From positions 1-64,000 of the forward strand of contig JAXLWB010000005.1 in assembly GCA_046328715.1 (NCBI GenBank): DNA of 64,000 nucleotides. Reading direction: 5' to 3'. Of this stretch, positions 26,869 to 35,752 are shown one piece after another (position 1 is the stretch's first letter; every line of letters starts with the position of its first letter). Origin of the DNA: JAXLWB01 sp046328715. GTDB lineage: Bacteria > Chloroflexota > Anaerolineae > Caldilineales > Caldilineaceae. Both the position numbers and the translations under genes were made by a program. Below the pieces are notes generated by a model. It worked only from the letters and a program-made list of their open reading frames with translations. It did not search any database and was not told where the DNA came from.

Positions 26869-28941
26869 TTACACGTTATTCTGCGTTTGTTTGTGACCAG
26901 TAATAGCAAACTGCCCAAAATACCTCAAACAAACATCCTGCCACTCTTTTGCATTCTCCACCTGATGTGCCAGGCGTTGACTGACATGCTTGTGACGCTG
27001 ACTGTCCACCTTATCGGCCAAACCTTGCCAGCTTTGCGCCAGCGCTTCGATAAACTCAACGCCCGCTTGATAGCGCACCTGCAACTCTTCCCACAATGTG
27101 CGCCCTGAAGCGAGTTGCTGATCCCAGGCCACGTGATGAAACCAGAACAGAAATTTTTCTGGGCAACTTTCGAGCCCATCAAACTGCTCGCATAACGGGC
27201 TGCGATATTGACTGGTGTGATTGCTGCCGCGGCTGTTGCGCGGATAACCGACCCCCTGCGCATCAGCGCGATGATAGTAGACGTTGTTCCAATCCTTGCG
27301 TGGCGCATGGTTGAAGCCAGGATCAGGGCCATAGTGATGGCCTTCGACCATCAAATGGTGCAGACAAAGTGGTGTCATATAGTTAATACAGGCTTCCCAA
27401 GAGTTGAGCATCATTGGTAACAGTGTGGACAACAATTGCTGGTCGTTGCCCCAAGTCAACCGTATCCATTCCTGAGTAAGTGTGCCTTCGTCTAATTGGT
27501 GATCCCAGGCCAGCCGACCAAACGCATACCAGTTGGCCTGCGAGAAGTGATGGCCGCACCAGTTGCGGTCGCTGCCCGTGTTGGCCACGCCGACGATACA
27601 GGAATCCTCTCGCCCGTAAAGCGTGCCATCGACTACCTTAGCGACCGTCGAACCTATACCTCGGGCATAGGTATCACTCTCCAACACCTCTTTCCACATG
27701 CCCGCTAGGTAGACCAGATGGCGCGACTGGCCCAGATATTCTTGAGTAATTTGTACTTCCAGCGCCAGCTGCGTCTGTTCCATGGCTCCAAAGAGCGGGT
27801 GAAATGGCTCGCGTGGCTGAAAATCAACTGCACCATTCTTTACCTGGACAAAGACGTTCGGCGCAAATTGGCCGTCCAGCGGCTCAAATTCGATGTTGGC
27901 ACAGTTGGCGCGATCTTCGTTGATGGTTACATCGTAGACAAAGGCGCGCCAAAGCAAGGTGCCCCTATATTTCGCCAGCGCATCGGCCAGCACCCGCGCC
28001 CCTTCGGCGTGATTGGCTCCATAGTCACGCGGTCCCGGCTGCCCTTCCGAGTTGGCCTTGATTTGAAAGCCGCCGAAGTCGGGAATCAGACTGTAGATCT
28101 CGTCGACCTTGGCTTGCCACCAGGCCACCACGGCAGGATTGCGCAGGTCGGCAGTGTCTAATCCACCCAACGTAATGGGGGCCGAAAAGGTTGGTGCCAG
28201 ATAGATGCGAATGCCAAAGGGTCGAAAGATGTCGGCCAGTGCGGCGGCTTTGATCAGGTAGTCAGGAGTTAAGCTTTGCGCCCTAGCGTTGACATTGTTG
28301 AGACAGACGCCGTTGATACCAATCGAGGCACAGGCGCGAGCGTAGTCGGTATAGCGTGGGTCCAACTGGTCGGGCAACGCATCCCACTGCCAGAGCGAGC
28401 GACCGGCGTAGCCGCGCTCAATCGAACCATCCAGATTGTCCCAGTGGGCCAAAATGCGTTTACGGATGCGTGGAACTGAGACGATCTTCAACTCGGTCAG
28501 CGGTTGCTCGGTTTGCAGCAGACGTAGCAGATGGAAGAAGCCAGTCAATAACGCAGTGGCACGGTTGCTGCCAATCACGCGATAGCTGCCTCCTTCGACC
28601 GGCAGCGACCAGATCAAATATCCTTCTTCACCCAAACGAGTTGTTTCCTCTGCGGCCAGTGGCACCCCCGCTGCTTGTAGGGCAGGCAAGGTGCCGACCA
28701 ATAGTGCCCCTGGGACGAGTTGTGGCTGCATCGACTGGATAGTCTGGATTCTTAACTCGACATCGAGCAAACGCGGCAAGGAGCGTATCATCTCCAGGGC
28801 AAGGGGAGTCGCACTTACGCTTTCATCAAGCAAGGTGACATGCTGAAGCGCAGCACGATACTCGGCCAGGCGTTCGCCATTCGTAACTGCACGATAGCGC
28901 AGCCAGAGTTCGTAACCATCTTCGTGGGGTAAGTTTGTCAT
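26869..28941 (-). CDS. aguA: GH67 alpha-glucuronidase
   Basis: 690 residues, no signal peptide, so probably cytosolic. GH67 enzymes release 4-O-methyl-glucuronic acid from the ends of xylo-oligosaccharides taken up from glucuronoxylan. Family sequence is clear: RKRILAHWDNLDGSIERGYA near 165, an (alpha/beta)8 core with NNVNA, then DFGGFQIKANSEGQPGPRDY near 290, whose glutamate fits the general acid position. VDFQPREPFHPLFGAM near 385 holds the acidic pair expected for the base. The C-terminal HHLMVEGHHYGPDPG segment is also typical. No transporter, xylanase or xylosidase gene lies in the window, so the enzyme stands apart from the rest of a xylan pathway. The start has no strong ribosome-binding site. 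Confidence 0.93.
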   Translation of the reverse strand: MTNLPHEDGYELWLRYRAVTNGERLAEYRAALQHVTLLDESVSATPLALEMIRSLPRLLDVELRIQTIQSMQPQLVPGALLVGTLPALQAAGVPLAAEETTRLGEEGYLIWSLPVEGGSYRVIGSNRATALLTGFFHLLRLLQTEQPLTELKIVSVPRIRKRILAHWDNLDGSIERGYAGRSLWQWDALPDQLDPRYTDYARACASIGINGVCLNNVNARAQSLTPDYLIKAAALADIFRPFGIRIYLAPTFSAPITLGGLDTADLRNPAVVAWWQAKVDEIYSLIPDFGGFQIKANSEGQPGPRDYGANHAEGARVLADALAKYRGTLLWRAFVYDVTINEDRANCANIEFEPLDGQFAPNVFVQVKNGAVDFQPREPFHPLFGAMEQTQLALEVQITQEYLGQSRHLVYLAGMWKEVLESDTYARGIGSTVAKVVDGTLYGREDSCIVGVANTGSDRNWCGHHFSQANWYAFGRLAWDHQLDEGTLTQEWIRLTWGNDQQLLSTLLPMMLNSWEACINYMTPLCLHHLMVEGHHYGPDPGFNHAPRKDWNNVYYHRADAQGVGYPRNSRGSNHTSQYRSPLCEQFDGLESCPEKFLFWFHHVAWDQQLASGRTLWEELQVRYQAGVEFIEALAQSWQGLADKVDSQRHKHVSQRLAHQVENAKEWQDVCLRYFGQFAITGHKQTQNNV

Positions 28942-28972
28942 GATTGTTTGCGTTGTGGTTGATCTGTTAGAG

Positions 28973-29019
28973 GATAGGAGGGGTGAGGAGTGAGGGGTGA
29001 GGAACTCACCCCTCCTATC
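28973..29019 (-). terminator. Hairpin between the VOC and alpha-glucuronidase genes
   Basis: Perfect 14-bp arms 28973-28986 and 29006-29019 (GATAGGAGGGGTGA and complement) with a 19-nt loop, 56 bases after the stop of the minus-strand VOC gene and upstream of the glucuronidase start. No long T-run follows. Confidence 0.5.
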
Positions 29020-29074
29020 TTGGTGTCTCTACATATATTTCCAAACAGCCTTGTGCTTCTTGCGCTATTTCGTT

Positions 29075-29461
29075 TTATGATACCTGAAAGATCTGAATCA
29101 GATTACCACAGGTGTCCTCGAAGACGGCAACGGTGGTTGTGCCTACATCAGTTGGCTCCATCGAAAAGACGACGCCCTTCTCTTTCAATTTTTCGTACTC
29201 GTGCTGTGTATTATCGACCGCAAAGGCAGTCAGCGGAATCCCCTGCTCGAATAGCGCTTTCTGGAAGACTTGCGCTGCTGGATTGGCGTTTGGTTCCAGC
29301 AGTAACTCCACTTCGTTTGGCGCTTCAGGCGAGACAACGGTAAGCCAACGGAACTCGCCAGCCGGGACATCCTGCTTCTTTACAAAACCCAACTTCTCCG
29401 TGTAGAACTGTAACGCTTTCGTTTGATCATCCACCATGACACTGGCCAATTTGATACGCAT
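29075..29461 (-). CDS. VOC-family (glyoxalase/bleomycin-resistance fold) protein
   Basis: 128 residues, one VOC module pair: IKLASVMVDDQTKALQFYTE at the start, a central ELLLEPN strand, then PLTAFAVDNTQHEYEKLKEK and the closing VAVFEDTCGNLIQIFQV, in which the glutamate of FEDTCGN is the usual metal-ligand position. The first metal-binding histidine is not obvious, so activity is uncertain. It lies 61 bases after an AraC-type regulator on the same strand; such AraC-VOC pairs are common and suggest control of this gene by the regulator. Substrate unknown. Confidence 0.85.
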   Translation of the reverse strand: MRIKLASVMVDDQTKALQFYTEKLGFVKKQDVPAGEFRWLTVVSPEAPNEVELLLEPNANPAAQVFQKALFEQGIPLTAFAVDNTQHEYEKLKEKGVVFSMEPTDVGTTTVAVFEDTCGNLIQIFQVS

Positions 29462-29508
29462 GATACGCTTCCTTTCGCTCCTATGAATGTTTGCAGTTGT
29501 TCGTAATC

Positions 29509-29526
29509 GGTAATTGTGTAATTACC
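29509..29526 (-). promoter_or_regulatory. Short palindrome between the AraC and VOC genes
   Basis: GGTAATT GTGT AATTACC, a 7-bp stem with a 4-nt loop, sits in the 60-base gap between the two co-directional genes. A related GGTAATT...AATTACC pair occurs at 41058-41090. It could be a hairpin in the mRNA or part of an operator. Confidence 0.35.
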
Positions 29527-29917
29527 CATTACTCTGCCGCCTGCTCATCAACAACTTCGTCGCTTCATTGCAACTGAGAGTCCGAAACTCGCTCGGGCTT
29601 AAACCATATTGCTGCTTAAAGGCTTTGCCAAAGGCAGCGTGTGTTTCATACCCTGCCGCTAAGGCCACCTCGGTGATGTCGATCGCGCCCATGCGCAGCT
29701 TGCGCCCCGCTCGTTCCAACCGGATTCGTCGCACATAGCAGGCCACACTTTCGCCTGTATGTGCAACAAAGACACGATGCAGATGTGGCACCGAAAAGCC
29801 GGCGACCTGGGCCAAGAGCTCACGATCCAGCGGCTGATCGAGATGGTCACGAATGTAGCGCAGCGTGGCGTCGATTTGTTCTCGGTAATGCGCTTGAAGT
29901 TGTATCGCAGTCGTCAT
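29522..29917 (-). CDS. AraC-family regulator, DNA-binding domain only
   Basis: 131 residues made up almost entirely of the double helix-turn-helix: EQIDATLRYIRDHLDQPLDR, then LLAQVAGFSVPHLHRVFVAH for the first motif and ITEVALAAGYETHAAFGKAF with KQQYGLSPSEFR for the second. There is no N-terminal ligand domain, as in SoxS/MarA-size regulators, nor a C-terminal GyrI-like domain. The downstream VOC gene is the likely target. Cytosolic. Confidence 0.9.
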   Translation of the reverse strand: MTTAIQLQAHYREQIDATLRYIRDHLDQPLDRELLAQVAGFSVPHLHRVFVAHTGESVACYVRRIRLERAGRKLRMGAIDITEVALAAGYETHAAFGKAFKQQYGLSPSEFRTLSCNEATKLLMSRRQSNG

Positions 29918-30094
29918 AGTTGCACTATAGTATAGCAGAACAATTGTTCGCTATTCCAAATGTATCAAAGTCGCAAGTTGCAGGATCTAGGAACAGTGAA
30001 ATGGTTTGTTGCTGGTGGATGAATTTGTTTATAAGATTAGGTGACTATTCTTTGAAGAAAGATTGACTCCCAGAGAAGTAAACCATAAAGCCCA

Positions 30095-30144
30095 TGATTC
30101 GTGATCCGTGACATTCAGTGAAACGTTTCACGGATCACGAATCA
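30095..30144. repeat. 17-bp hairpin upstream of the Rieske gene
   Basis: Arms 30095-30111 and 30128-30144 (TGATTCGTGATCCGTGA and complement) are perfect, with a 16-nt loop. It ends 52 bases before the Rieske gene start. A related, less perfect hairpin with the same GTGATnCG theme lies at 42982-43036. A leader hairpin or dispersed repeat. Confidence 0.6.
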
Positions 30145-30195
30145 CGGCTCAACCGTATGTAACATCCTTGCAACACTGTGAAGGAAACGCAGCTC

Positions 30196-31206
30196 ATGTC
30201 CAAATTTAGCCCAAAACTACTCCACTGCTGGCACCCGGTCGCCTATAGCCACGAAGTCGCCGCCGACAAGCCCTATGCAGCCAAGTTGCTCGACGAAATG
30301 CTCGTCATCTGGCGCACGGCAGATGGCACGCCACAGGCCATGAAAGATCTCTGTATCCACCGCGGCACCGCACTTTCGCTGGGCTGGATCAAGAACGATT
30401 GTATAGTCTGCCCCTATCACGCTTGGGAATACGACCGCAACGGCAAGTGCGTCAAGATTCCGCAAAAGGCAGGCATCACCATCCCGACCAAAGCCAAGAC
30501 CGAATGTTTTCAGTGCCAAGAGCGCTACGGACTGATCTGGGTGGCACTGCGCGAGCCTGTCTATCCTTTGCCCGAAATCCCCGAATTAGAAAATGGCGAT
30601 TGGAAAGTGGTTCAAACAGGACCCTTTGAGTGGCGCAGTGATGCCTCGCGTCAAATCGAAAACTTCACCGACTTTGGCCACTTTCCCTGGGTCCATCCTG
30701 GGTTGTTGGGCGATCCCGAACGACCGATTGTGCCTGAACACGAAGTTGAGATCCGCAATCACATCCTACACTATACAATCGTCCGCCCCGAAGCACCGAA
30801 TAGTGAGGACTTTCCAGTCTTTGCCAACGAACAAACCGTCAAACCCGAACGGCGCAGCCGCTATCAACTGCACTTGCCCTACACAATTGTGTTGCGTCTG
30901 GGCTGGGGCGGCATGAAAGGCATGGTCTACTTTTTCGTCTCGCAGCCGATGGCCGAGAATCGTTGCCGCGGCTATTGCATCATTGGGCGCAACTACGACC
31001 TGGACCAGCCGGACAGTGTGCTGCAAAGCTTCGAAGACACCATCTTCGGGCAGGATCAGCGCATCGTTGAGTCGCAGCGTCCTGAACAGGTGCCCTTCGA
31101 TTTAGCGGACGAGTTACACCTCAAGTTTGACGCCGTGGCGATCAACTACCGTCGCGCCATGCAGGAGCAGGAACTCGATTACTACCACTACCTAGACGTG
31201 GTGTAG
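30196..31206 (+). CDS. Rieske non-haem iron oxygenase, alpha-subunit type
   Basis: 336 residues. The ATG at 30196 is chosen because AAGGA lies ten bases upstream; the frame extends six codons further to a GTG. The Rieske [2Fe-2S] site is complete: CIHRG near residue 48 and CPYHAW near 68. The catalytic domain shows ENFTDFGHFPWVHPG near 155-170, giving the conserved Asp and the two iron-binding histidines. Size and motifs match the single-component-terminal oxygenase class (VanA, phenylpropionate dioxygenase-like), which demethylates or hydroxylates aromatics with electrons from a reductase. No reductase or ferredoxin gene is close. A zinc MDR dehydrogenase follows on the same strand after a 327-base repeat array, and could use a related substrate. 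Confidence 0.9.
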   Translation: MSKFSPKLLHCWHPVAYSHEVAADKPYAAKLLDEMLVIWRTADGTPQAMKDLCIHRGTALSLGWIKNDCIVCPYHAWEYDRNGKCVKIPQKAGITIPTKAKTECFQCQERYGLIWVALREPVYPLPEIPELENGDWKVVQTGPFEWRSDASRQIENFTDFGHFPWVHPGLLGDPERPIVPEHEVEIRNHILHYTIVRPEAPNSEDFPVFANEQTVKPERRSRYQLHLPYTIVLRLGWGGMKGMVYFFVSQPMAENRCRGYCIIGRNYDLDQPDSVLQSFEDTIFGQDQRIVESQRPEQVPFDLADELHLKFDAVAINYRRAMQEQELDYYHYLDVV

Positions 31207-31224
31207 CGCTTCAGGGCTCCGCAC

Positions 31225-31493
31225 TCAGAACCCCGCACGTCAGTAAGCGGGGGAGCGTACGCTAACGCTAACGGCTCTGAAAGCCCATCAGAACCCCGCA
31301 CGTCAGTAAGGGGGCGTACGCTAACGCTAACGGCTCTGAAAGCCCATCAGAGCCCCGCACGTCAGTAAGGGGGCGTACGCTGACGCTAACGGCTCTGAAC
31401 CTCACGTCAGAACCCCGCACGTCAGTAAGCGGGGGCGTACGCTGACGCTAACGGCTCTGAAAGCCCATCAGAGCCCCGCACGTCAGTAAGGGG
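31225..31493 (+). repeat. Tandem array of about 60-bp hairpin units (4.4 copies)
   Basis: Units begin at 31225, 31288, 31347, 31407 and 31468 (last one partial). Each starts TCAGA(A/G)CCCCGCACGTCAG, passes through the palindrome GCGTACGC and ends GGCTCTGA, so that the ends pair with each other and each unit can fold. A single inverse copy is at 3905-3977. There is no spacer diversity, so it is not a CRISPR. It fills the gap between the Rieske and MDR genes and resembles a REP/BIME-type element. Confidence 0.85.
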
Positions 31494-31533
31494 ATCTCTA
31501 ACCATGTCCTATTTCTTGAAAGGAATTCGCCTT

Positions 31534-32550
31534 ATGCGCAAAGTGATCATTGCCCAACCACGCCAGGCTGCCGTAGTCGATGTGCCAAACCCGGTGGCGA
31601 AAGAAACCTGGGTCGTCGTCAAAATTCATACTGCACCCATGTGCACCGAATACAAAACCTTTCTCAGCGGCGGCCCTGCCGAGTTTCTGGGCCATGAGGC
31701 TGCGGGAGAAGTGGTAGATGTGGCTCAAGCCGGTGAAGTGAAGGTCGGCGACCGGGTCGTGGTGATGCCGCAGAATCCCTGCGGCCGCTGCGCCCTCTGC
31801 CTGGCAGGTGAGTATATTCACTGCCAGCAGAGCCATGACTTTGCGGCAATTCACGGCAGCCGAGAGGGGAGCGCCACCTACGCCCAATATCTGCTCAAAG
31901 AACCCCGCCAGTTGGTACCCATCCCCGAAGACGTCTCCTACGATCACGCAGCGATGGCCTGTTGCGGACTGGGACCGAGCTTTGGTGCTTTTCAGCGGAT
32001 TGCACTCAACTCGCTTGATACTGTGCTGATCACGGGCATGGGGCCAGTAGGTCTAGGCGCAGTGATCAATGCTCACCAGCGCGGCGCACGGGTGATTGCG
32101 GTCGAATCGCACCCCTGGCGGGCGGAACGGGCACTGATGTTAGGAGCCAGCGCCGTGATTGACCCCATCGATCCTGATGCACTCCGCCGCATATTTGATC
32201 TCAGTGGCGGACTCGGCGTCGATCATGCGCTTGATTGTTCGGGCGTGCCAGCCGCACATCGCCTCTGTATCGACGCCGCTCGGCGCAAAGGCACCGTGAC
32301 CTTTGTCGGTGAATCGCAGCACGACACACCAATTCAGATCAGCTGCGACATGTTGCGCAAAGGGCTGACGCTGCATGGCTCCTGGCACTACAACCTCAAA
32401 GATACCCCACGCATCATGCACCTGATCGGCACCCTCGGCAGCCAACTTGACCTGCTGATTAGCCACAGCTTCCCACTGGAAGCCGTGCAACAAGCCTTCG
32501 AACTGCAACTCACGGGGAATTGTGCCAAGGTGTTGCTCAAACCGTGGTAG
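31534..32550 (+). CDS. Zinc-dependent medium-chain alcohol dehydrogenase family protein
   Basis: 338 residues from the ATG at 31534, which follows AAAGGA at nine bases; the earlier ATG at 31504 lies at the edge of the repeat array. Catalytic zinc ligands: Cys in APMCTEYK near 32 and GHEAAGEV near 52. The structural zinc loop has four cysteines in NPCGRCALCLAGEYIHC (about 78-92). The NAD-binding Rossmann turn is TGMGPVGLGAVINAH near 166. It oxidises or reduces an alcohol/aldehyde; the substrate is not inferable beyond its place downstream of the Rieske oxygenase. A very strong hairpin terminator follows. Confidence 0.9.
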   Translation: MRKVIIAQPRQAAVVDVPNPVAKETWVVVKIHTAPMCTEYKTFLSGGPAEFLGHEAAGEVVDVAQAGEVKVGDRVVVMPQNPCGRCALCLAGEYIHCQQSHDFAAIHGSREGSATYAQYLLKEPRQLVPIPEDVSYDHAAMACCGLGPSFGAFQRIALNSLDTVLITGMGPVGLGAVINAHQRGARVIAVESHPWRAERALMLGASAVIDPIDPDALRRIFDLSGGLGVDHALDCSGVPAAHRLCIDAARRKGTVTFVGESQHDTPIQISCDMLRKGLTLHGSWHYNLKDTPRIMHLIGTLGSQLDLLISHSFPLEAVQQAFELQLTGNCAKVLLKPW

Positions 32551-32563
32551 CGATCCAAAGTAT

Positions 32564-32628
32564 TCCGTGTTCCCTGATATCCGTGTTTATAAAAAGGCTC
32601 TGTAAACACGGATATCAGGGAACACGGA
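32564..32628. terminator. 26-bp hairpin terminator between convergent genes
   Basis: Arms 32564-32589 and 32603-32628 match perfectly over 26 bases with a 13-nt loop, and TTTTAG follows on the plus strand. It lies 14 bases past the stop of the MDR gene and serves the convergent arrangement with the minus-strand kinase gene. Confidence 0.85.
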
Positions 32629-32734
32629 TTTTAGATTGTGCGTGTAGCTGCATAAAATTCTAGGATTTATACAAAACAAGAGCATCGACAGTTGTAGTGT
32701 ATTTTGTAGCATAAGAAGATATCTTGTGCTGCTT

Positions 32735-33655
32735 TCAACCGCAATGTTGTAGTGCCTCTTCGCTGAAGGCATGATGCGCCGTTCGCATCCGCTGTTCGGT
32801 CTCTGCATCCAGACCCCAACTGCTTAGTTTGCCCGCAGGGCGTAGGGCGGCGCGCAAGTCCCAGTAGGGAAGATTGGTGAAATCGAGCGTGGCGAGCGCG
32901 CTATTTGATAGCGCCTTGTAATGGTGCGTAAAGCGTGCCATTGCCTCCGGACTCACGGTCCAGGCTAACTCAAAGCGACAGTTCGCAACATCCGCCAGCG
33001 GATCGCCAAACTGTGCGTCTTCCCAGTCGATGACTGCTGCCAACGTGCCGTTCTGCCAGAGAATGTTGCCCGGCCAATAGTCGCCATGTAACAAGGTTGG
33101 CGGGTTGGCGTGATGTCGAGGATCCCAACCTGCGAGCGCGTGGCGAATGCGCCCTTCGCTGAGAGTTTCGTCTAGTTGTGCCGGACGGGGCGGGAGGCTA
33201 TAGCGCTGCTTGGGGAGAAAGTCCAGAGCGACGTGCGCTGGGTGGATCGCATGAATTTTGTGCAGTTGCAGTGCAAGCTGATAAGTGAAATGATCGATAT
33301 CTCTGGGGGTGAACTCGCTTGTGCCATCGACAAATTCGACGACCAGCGCAGGTATACCAAGGATCTCCCCCGTCAGCTCGACATAGATGGGCTGAGGTAC
33401 CACAACGCCAGCCGCGGCTACCATCTGAAGCAACTTGAACTCATCGGCCGCGATCTGCGGATTACGTTGTCGATCCGCCGTCCCATGCTGGCGTACCACC
33501 CAACGCTGCACTTGACCGTCAGCACGCACGATTTCCAGTGCTGTTACCTGGGCCGAGACACCACCGCGCAATGGCCAACTCTTCTGTAACTTGGCCGTTG
33601 GATCGATCTGCTCGACCAGAGCTGCTAGCTTCGCTTGCATATCTGTACGTGACAT
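32735..33655 (-). CDS. APH-family small-molecule phosphotransferase
   Basis: 306 residues with the protein-kinase-like APH fold. Key sites: the catalytic loop LLHGDYWPGNILW near residue 190 with its HGD and asparagine, and the metal-binding AVIDWEDAQFGDPLAD near 212. The N-lobe (QVTALEIVRADGQVQRWVVR) has the usual ATP-site strand. The family includes aminoglycoside, choline and homoserine kinases and ACAD10-like proteins; nothing local identifies the substrate. No clear ribosome-binding site; an internal ATG at 33640 is the alternative start. Last of a run of minus-strand genes (SDR, methyltransferase, hydrolase, TetR upstream). Confidence 0.8.
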   Translation of the reverse strand: MSRTDMQAKLAALVEQIDPTAKLQKSWPLRGGVSAQVTALEIVRADGQVQRWVVRQHGTADRQRNPQIAADEFKLLQMVAAAGVVVPQPIYVELTGEILGIPALVVEFVDGTSEFTPRDIDHFTYQLALQLHKIHAIHPAHVALDFLPKQRYSLPPRPAQLDETLSEGRIRHALAGWDPRHHANPPTLLHGDYWPGNILWQNGTLAAVIDWEDAQFGDPLADVANCRFELAWTVSPEAMARFTHHYKALSNSALATLDFTNLPYWDLRAALRPAGKLSSWGLDAETEQRMRTAHHAFSEEALQHCG

Positions 33656-33774
33656 CTGAGTTCTGAGCGACGGATTGGCTGCTCTTACTGCAATGGCTTA
33701 GGATTCCGGATTTTATAAGGCAAAGAAGTTAAAATAGCTTTTTCTTTGCGACTTCCCATCTTTGCGGCTTTGCG

Positions 33775-34785
33775 TTATTCAGGCCAGAAGTTACTGATCT
33801 GCGTGGCTTTCAGACTCTCCACCCACAACAACTTCTCCCCTTCGGCGTCGCGCTCTTGCGGCAGCAACTCGGCTGGTCCACCTTGTCCTGAACCGACAGG
33901 ACCATAGAAGTTGAGGCTCTCAACCCCTGACTCACAACTGGCACGCGTGATGCCAAGTGCGCCATCTTCAACCGATTGGGCCGATTTTAACGTTCGCCAC
34001 AAAATGTATTGATCCAAAAGACGAGTGCCGCCGGCTTTGCTTGTCTTTGCTTGTAAGCCACTGTCAGTCGGACCGGGATGGGCGCAGAGGCTCTTGATCT
34101 TGCCTGCGAACGCAGGACGTTCTGCTGCAATTTGGTCGTGTAGGGCGTAGGTGAAGAGGAGATTGGCCAGTTTGGATTGCTGATAGCGTCGCCACTTACC
34201 CAGACCCGGGAATCCATCACCGCCCAGATTGCCGCCATTTTTACCTAGGTTGGCCGCCATCAGTGGCGAGGCGGGTGACTTGCGGGCACCGCTTGAATGG
34301 TTGACTACGCGTGCTTCACCGCGCTGAGTGGCGGCCCGCTCTAGGAGCGGCCAAATCTGCGAGGTGAGAAGAAAATGGGATAAATGATTCGATTGCATCT
34401 GTACATCGAAACCATCTTGTGTGGCGAGATCAGGCAGCGCCATCACCCCAGCATTATTGCACAGCACATCGATTCCTTCTGCATAGAGTATCTTCAGCTT
34501 GGCCGCCGCCGACCGTACACTGGCAAAACTTTGCAAGTCGCAGGGCACCAGCACGGCATCGACCTTGCACTGGGTCAAGCCGAGCAGGGCAGCATCGGCG
34601 CGCTCCGAAGGGCGATTGAGCATCACGACGCGCGCCCCCAAATCGCCACAAGTGCGGGCGAGAACGAGCCCCGTGCCGCTGGTGCAGCCGGTAATGGCGA
34701 CTGTTTTTCCCTTGAGCGAGGGCAGCCTTTTGACAAAGGCTGGATAGAGTTTGGTGGTAGGGGAAGGGGGTGTCGGAAAAAGCAT
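33775..34785 (-). CDS. Short-chain dehydrogenase/reductase (retinol-dehydrogenase-like)
   Basis: 336 residues. The cofactor turn is KTVAITGCTSGTGLVLAR near 27 (TGxxxGxG). NNAGVM is present near 112, the catalytic serine in VVNHSSGA near 160, and the YxxxK pair in RYQQSKLANLLFTYA near 202. The length and the position of the inserted loop between Ser and Tyr resemble the RDH/WWOX-like group of extended single-domain SDRs. NAD(P)-dependent alcohol/ketone conversion is expected, substrate unknown. It lies 150 bases downstream of the methyltransferase on the same strand. Confidence 0.88.
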   Translation of the reverse strand: MLFPTPPSPTTKLYPAFVKRLPSLKGKTVAITGCTSGTGLVLARTCGDLGARVVMLNRPSERADAALLGLTQCKVDAVLVPCDLQSFASVRSAAAKLKILYAEGIDVLCNNAGVMALPDLATQDGFDVQMQSNHLSHFLLTSQIWPLLERAATQRGEARVVNHSSGARKSPASPLMAANLGKNGGNLGGDGFPGLGKWRRYQQSKLANLLFTYALHDQIAAERPAFAGKIKSLCAHPGPTDSGLQAKTSKAGGTRLLDQYILWRTLKSAQSVEDGALGITRASCESGVESLNFYGPVGSGQGGPAELLPQERDAEGEKLLWVESLKATQISNFWPE

Positions 34786-34934
34786 GTGACCAACCTTTGG
34801 TGTATAAATTTCTTAAGACGAGAAAAAGGTACTCAGTATAACAGGGATGAAAGCGGGCGGCAAGGATAGGTGCGTACCAACCTGGGCAACTTCTCGTTGT
34901 TAGCGGTGGGTTTCGACCCAGCATTTTCTGATTT

Positions 34935-35744
34935 TCAAGAGACCACCTTGCGCCCCACATAGAGTAAGTGGTCCGCCGCACCATGCAACGTTGGATCTTT
35001 TCCCAGCCGATAGTTCAGATCGACCCAACGCTCCCACGCCTCGCCCGCTAAGGTATTCACCCGCGCCTCATGCCCAGCCACGATGCCTTCACAGCCGATC
35101 AGCACCAATGGCTGTAGACCCGCTGCTGCCATCAAAGGCTCGACCTCTGCTGGATAGGCAAAGTAGGCTTGCGTGAACCCTTTGGCTCCATCATCCGGAT
35201 CGTGAGCTCCGGTCTGCAGAATCTGGTTGGCATAGGCCCAGTTTTCGACTAACCACTCCGGGTAGCCCTGGGCCGAGTCACGTATGAACGCAAAGCGCGT
35301 GATAAACGAGGCGAAGAGCGTTCCACCCGGCTTGAGCACACGAGTCGCCTCAGCGACTGCCTGTGCCCGCTCCTGCTCCGCCAGCAAATGATAGAGTGGC
35401 CCCATCAGCAGCACAGCATCGAAGCACTTGTTGGCAAAACTCGATAAGTCTAGCGCATTGATCTGCCGATAACCGACCAACTCTATCCCTGCCAGACCTG
35501 CACGCTCCCTTGCCAAATCCAGATTGGCTTTGGATAGATCGGCCAGCGTCACGCTGTAGCTCTCCTGCGCCAAGGCAATCGCATATCTCCCTGGTCCACC
35601 GCCGATATCCAGAATCGACGCTGGCGCAGCGGGCAAGAATTCGTGTAGCGCACGCATTGTTACGGCAAACTCGGTGCGATGCTGATCGAGCCGTGCCCAT
35701 TCCGCTTCGCTGTTTTGATCGTAGAAGGCTTGAACGTTGGACAT
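34935..35744 (-). CDS. Class I SAM-dependent methyltransferase
   Basis: 269 residues. Motif I is SILDIGGGPGRYAIALA near 45, followed by VTLADLSKANLDLAR, INALDLSSF, then AVLLMGPLYHLL (motif IV) and VLKPGGTLFASFI (motif VI). The N-terminus (FYDQNSEAEWARLDQHRTEF) is a cap helix common in small-molecule methyltransferases of this group. It begins eight bases after the stop of the upstream alpha/beta hydrolase, so the two are probably one transcript, and translation may be coupled because no ribosome-binding site is visible. Confidence 0.88.
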   Translation of the reverse strand: MSNVQAFYDQNSEAEWARLDQHRTEFAVTMRALHEFLPAAPASILDIGGGPGRYAIALAQESYSVTLADLSKANLDLARERAGLAGIELVGYRQINALDLSSFANKCFDAVLLMGPLYHLLAEQERAQAVAEATRVLKPGGTLFASFITRFAFIRDSAQGYPEWLVENWAYANQILQTGAHDPDDGAKGFTQAYFAYPAEVEPLMAAAGLQPLVLIGCEGIVAGHEARVNTLAGEAWERWVDLNYRLGKDPTLHGAADHLLYVGRKVVS

Positions 35745-35752
35745 GAGGACCG

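Noticed and set aside
31225..31493. CRISPR array
   Set aside because: Units of about 60 bp are contiguous, with no unique spacers, and no cas gene is present.
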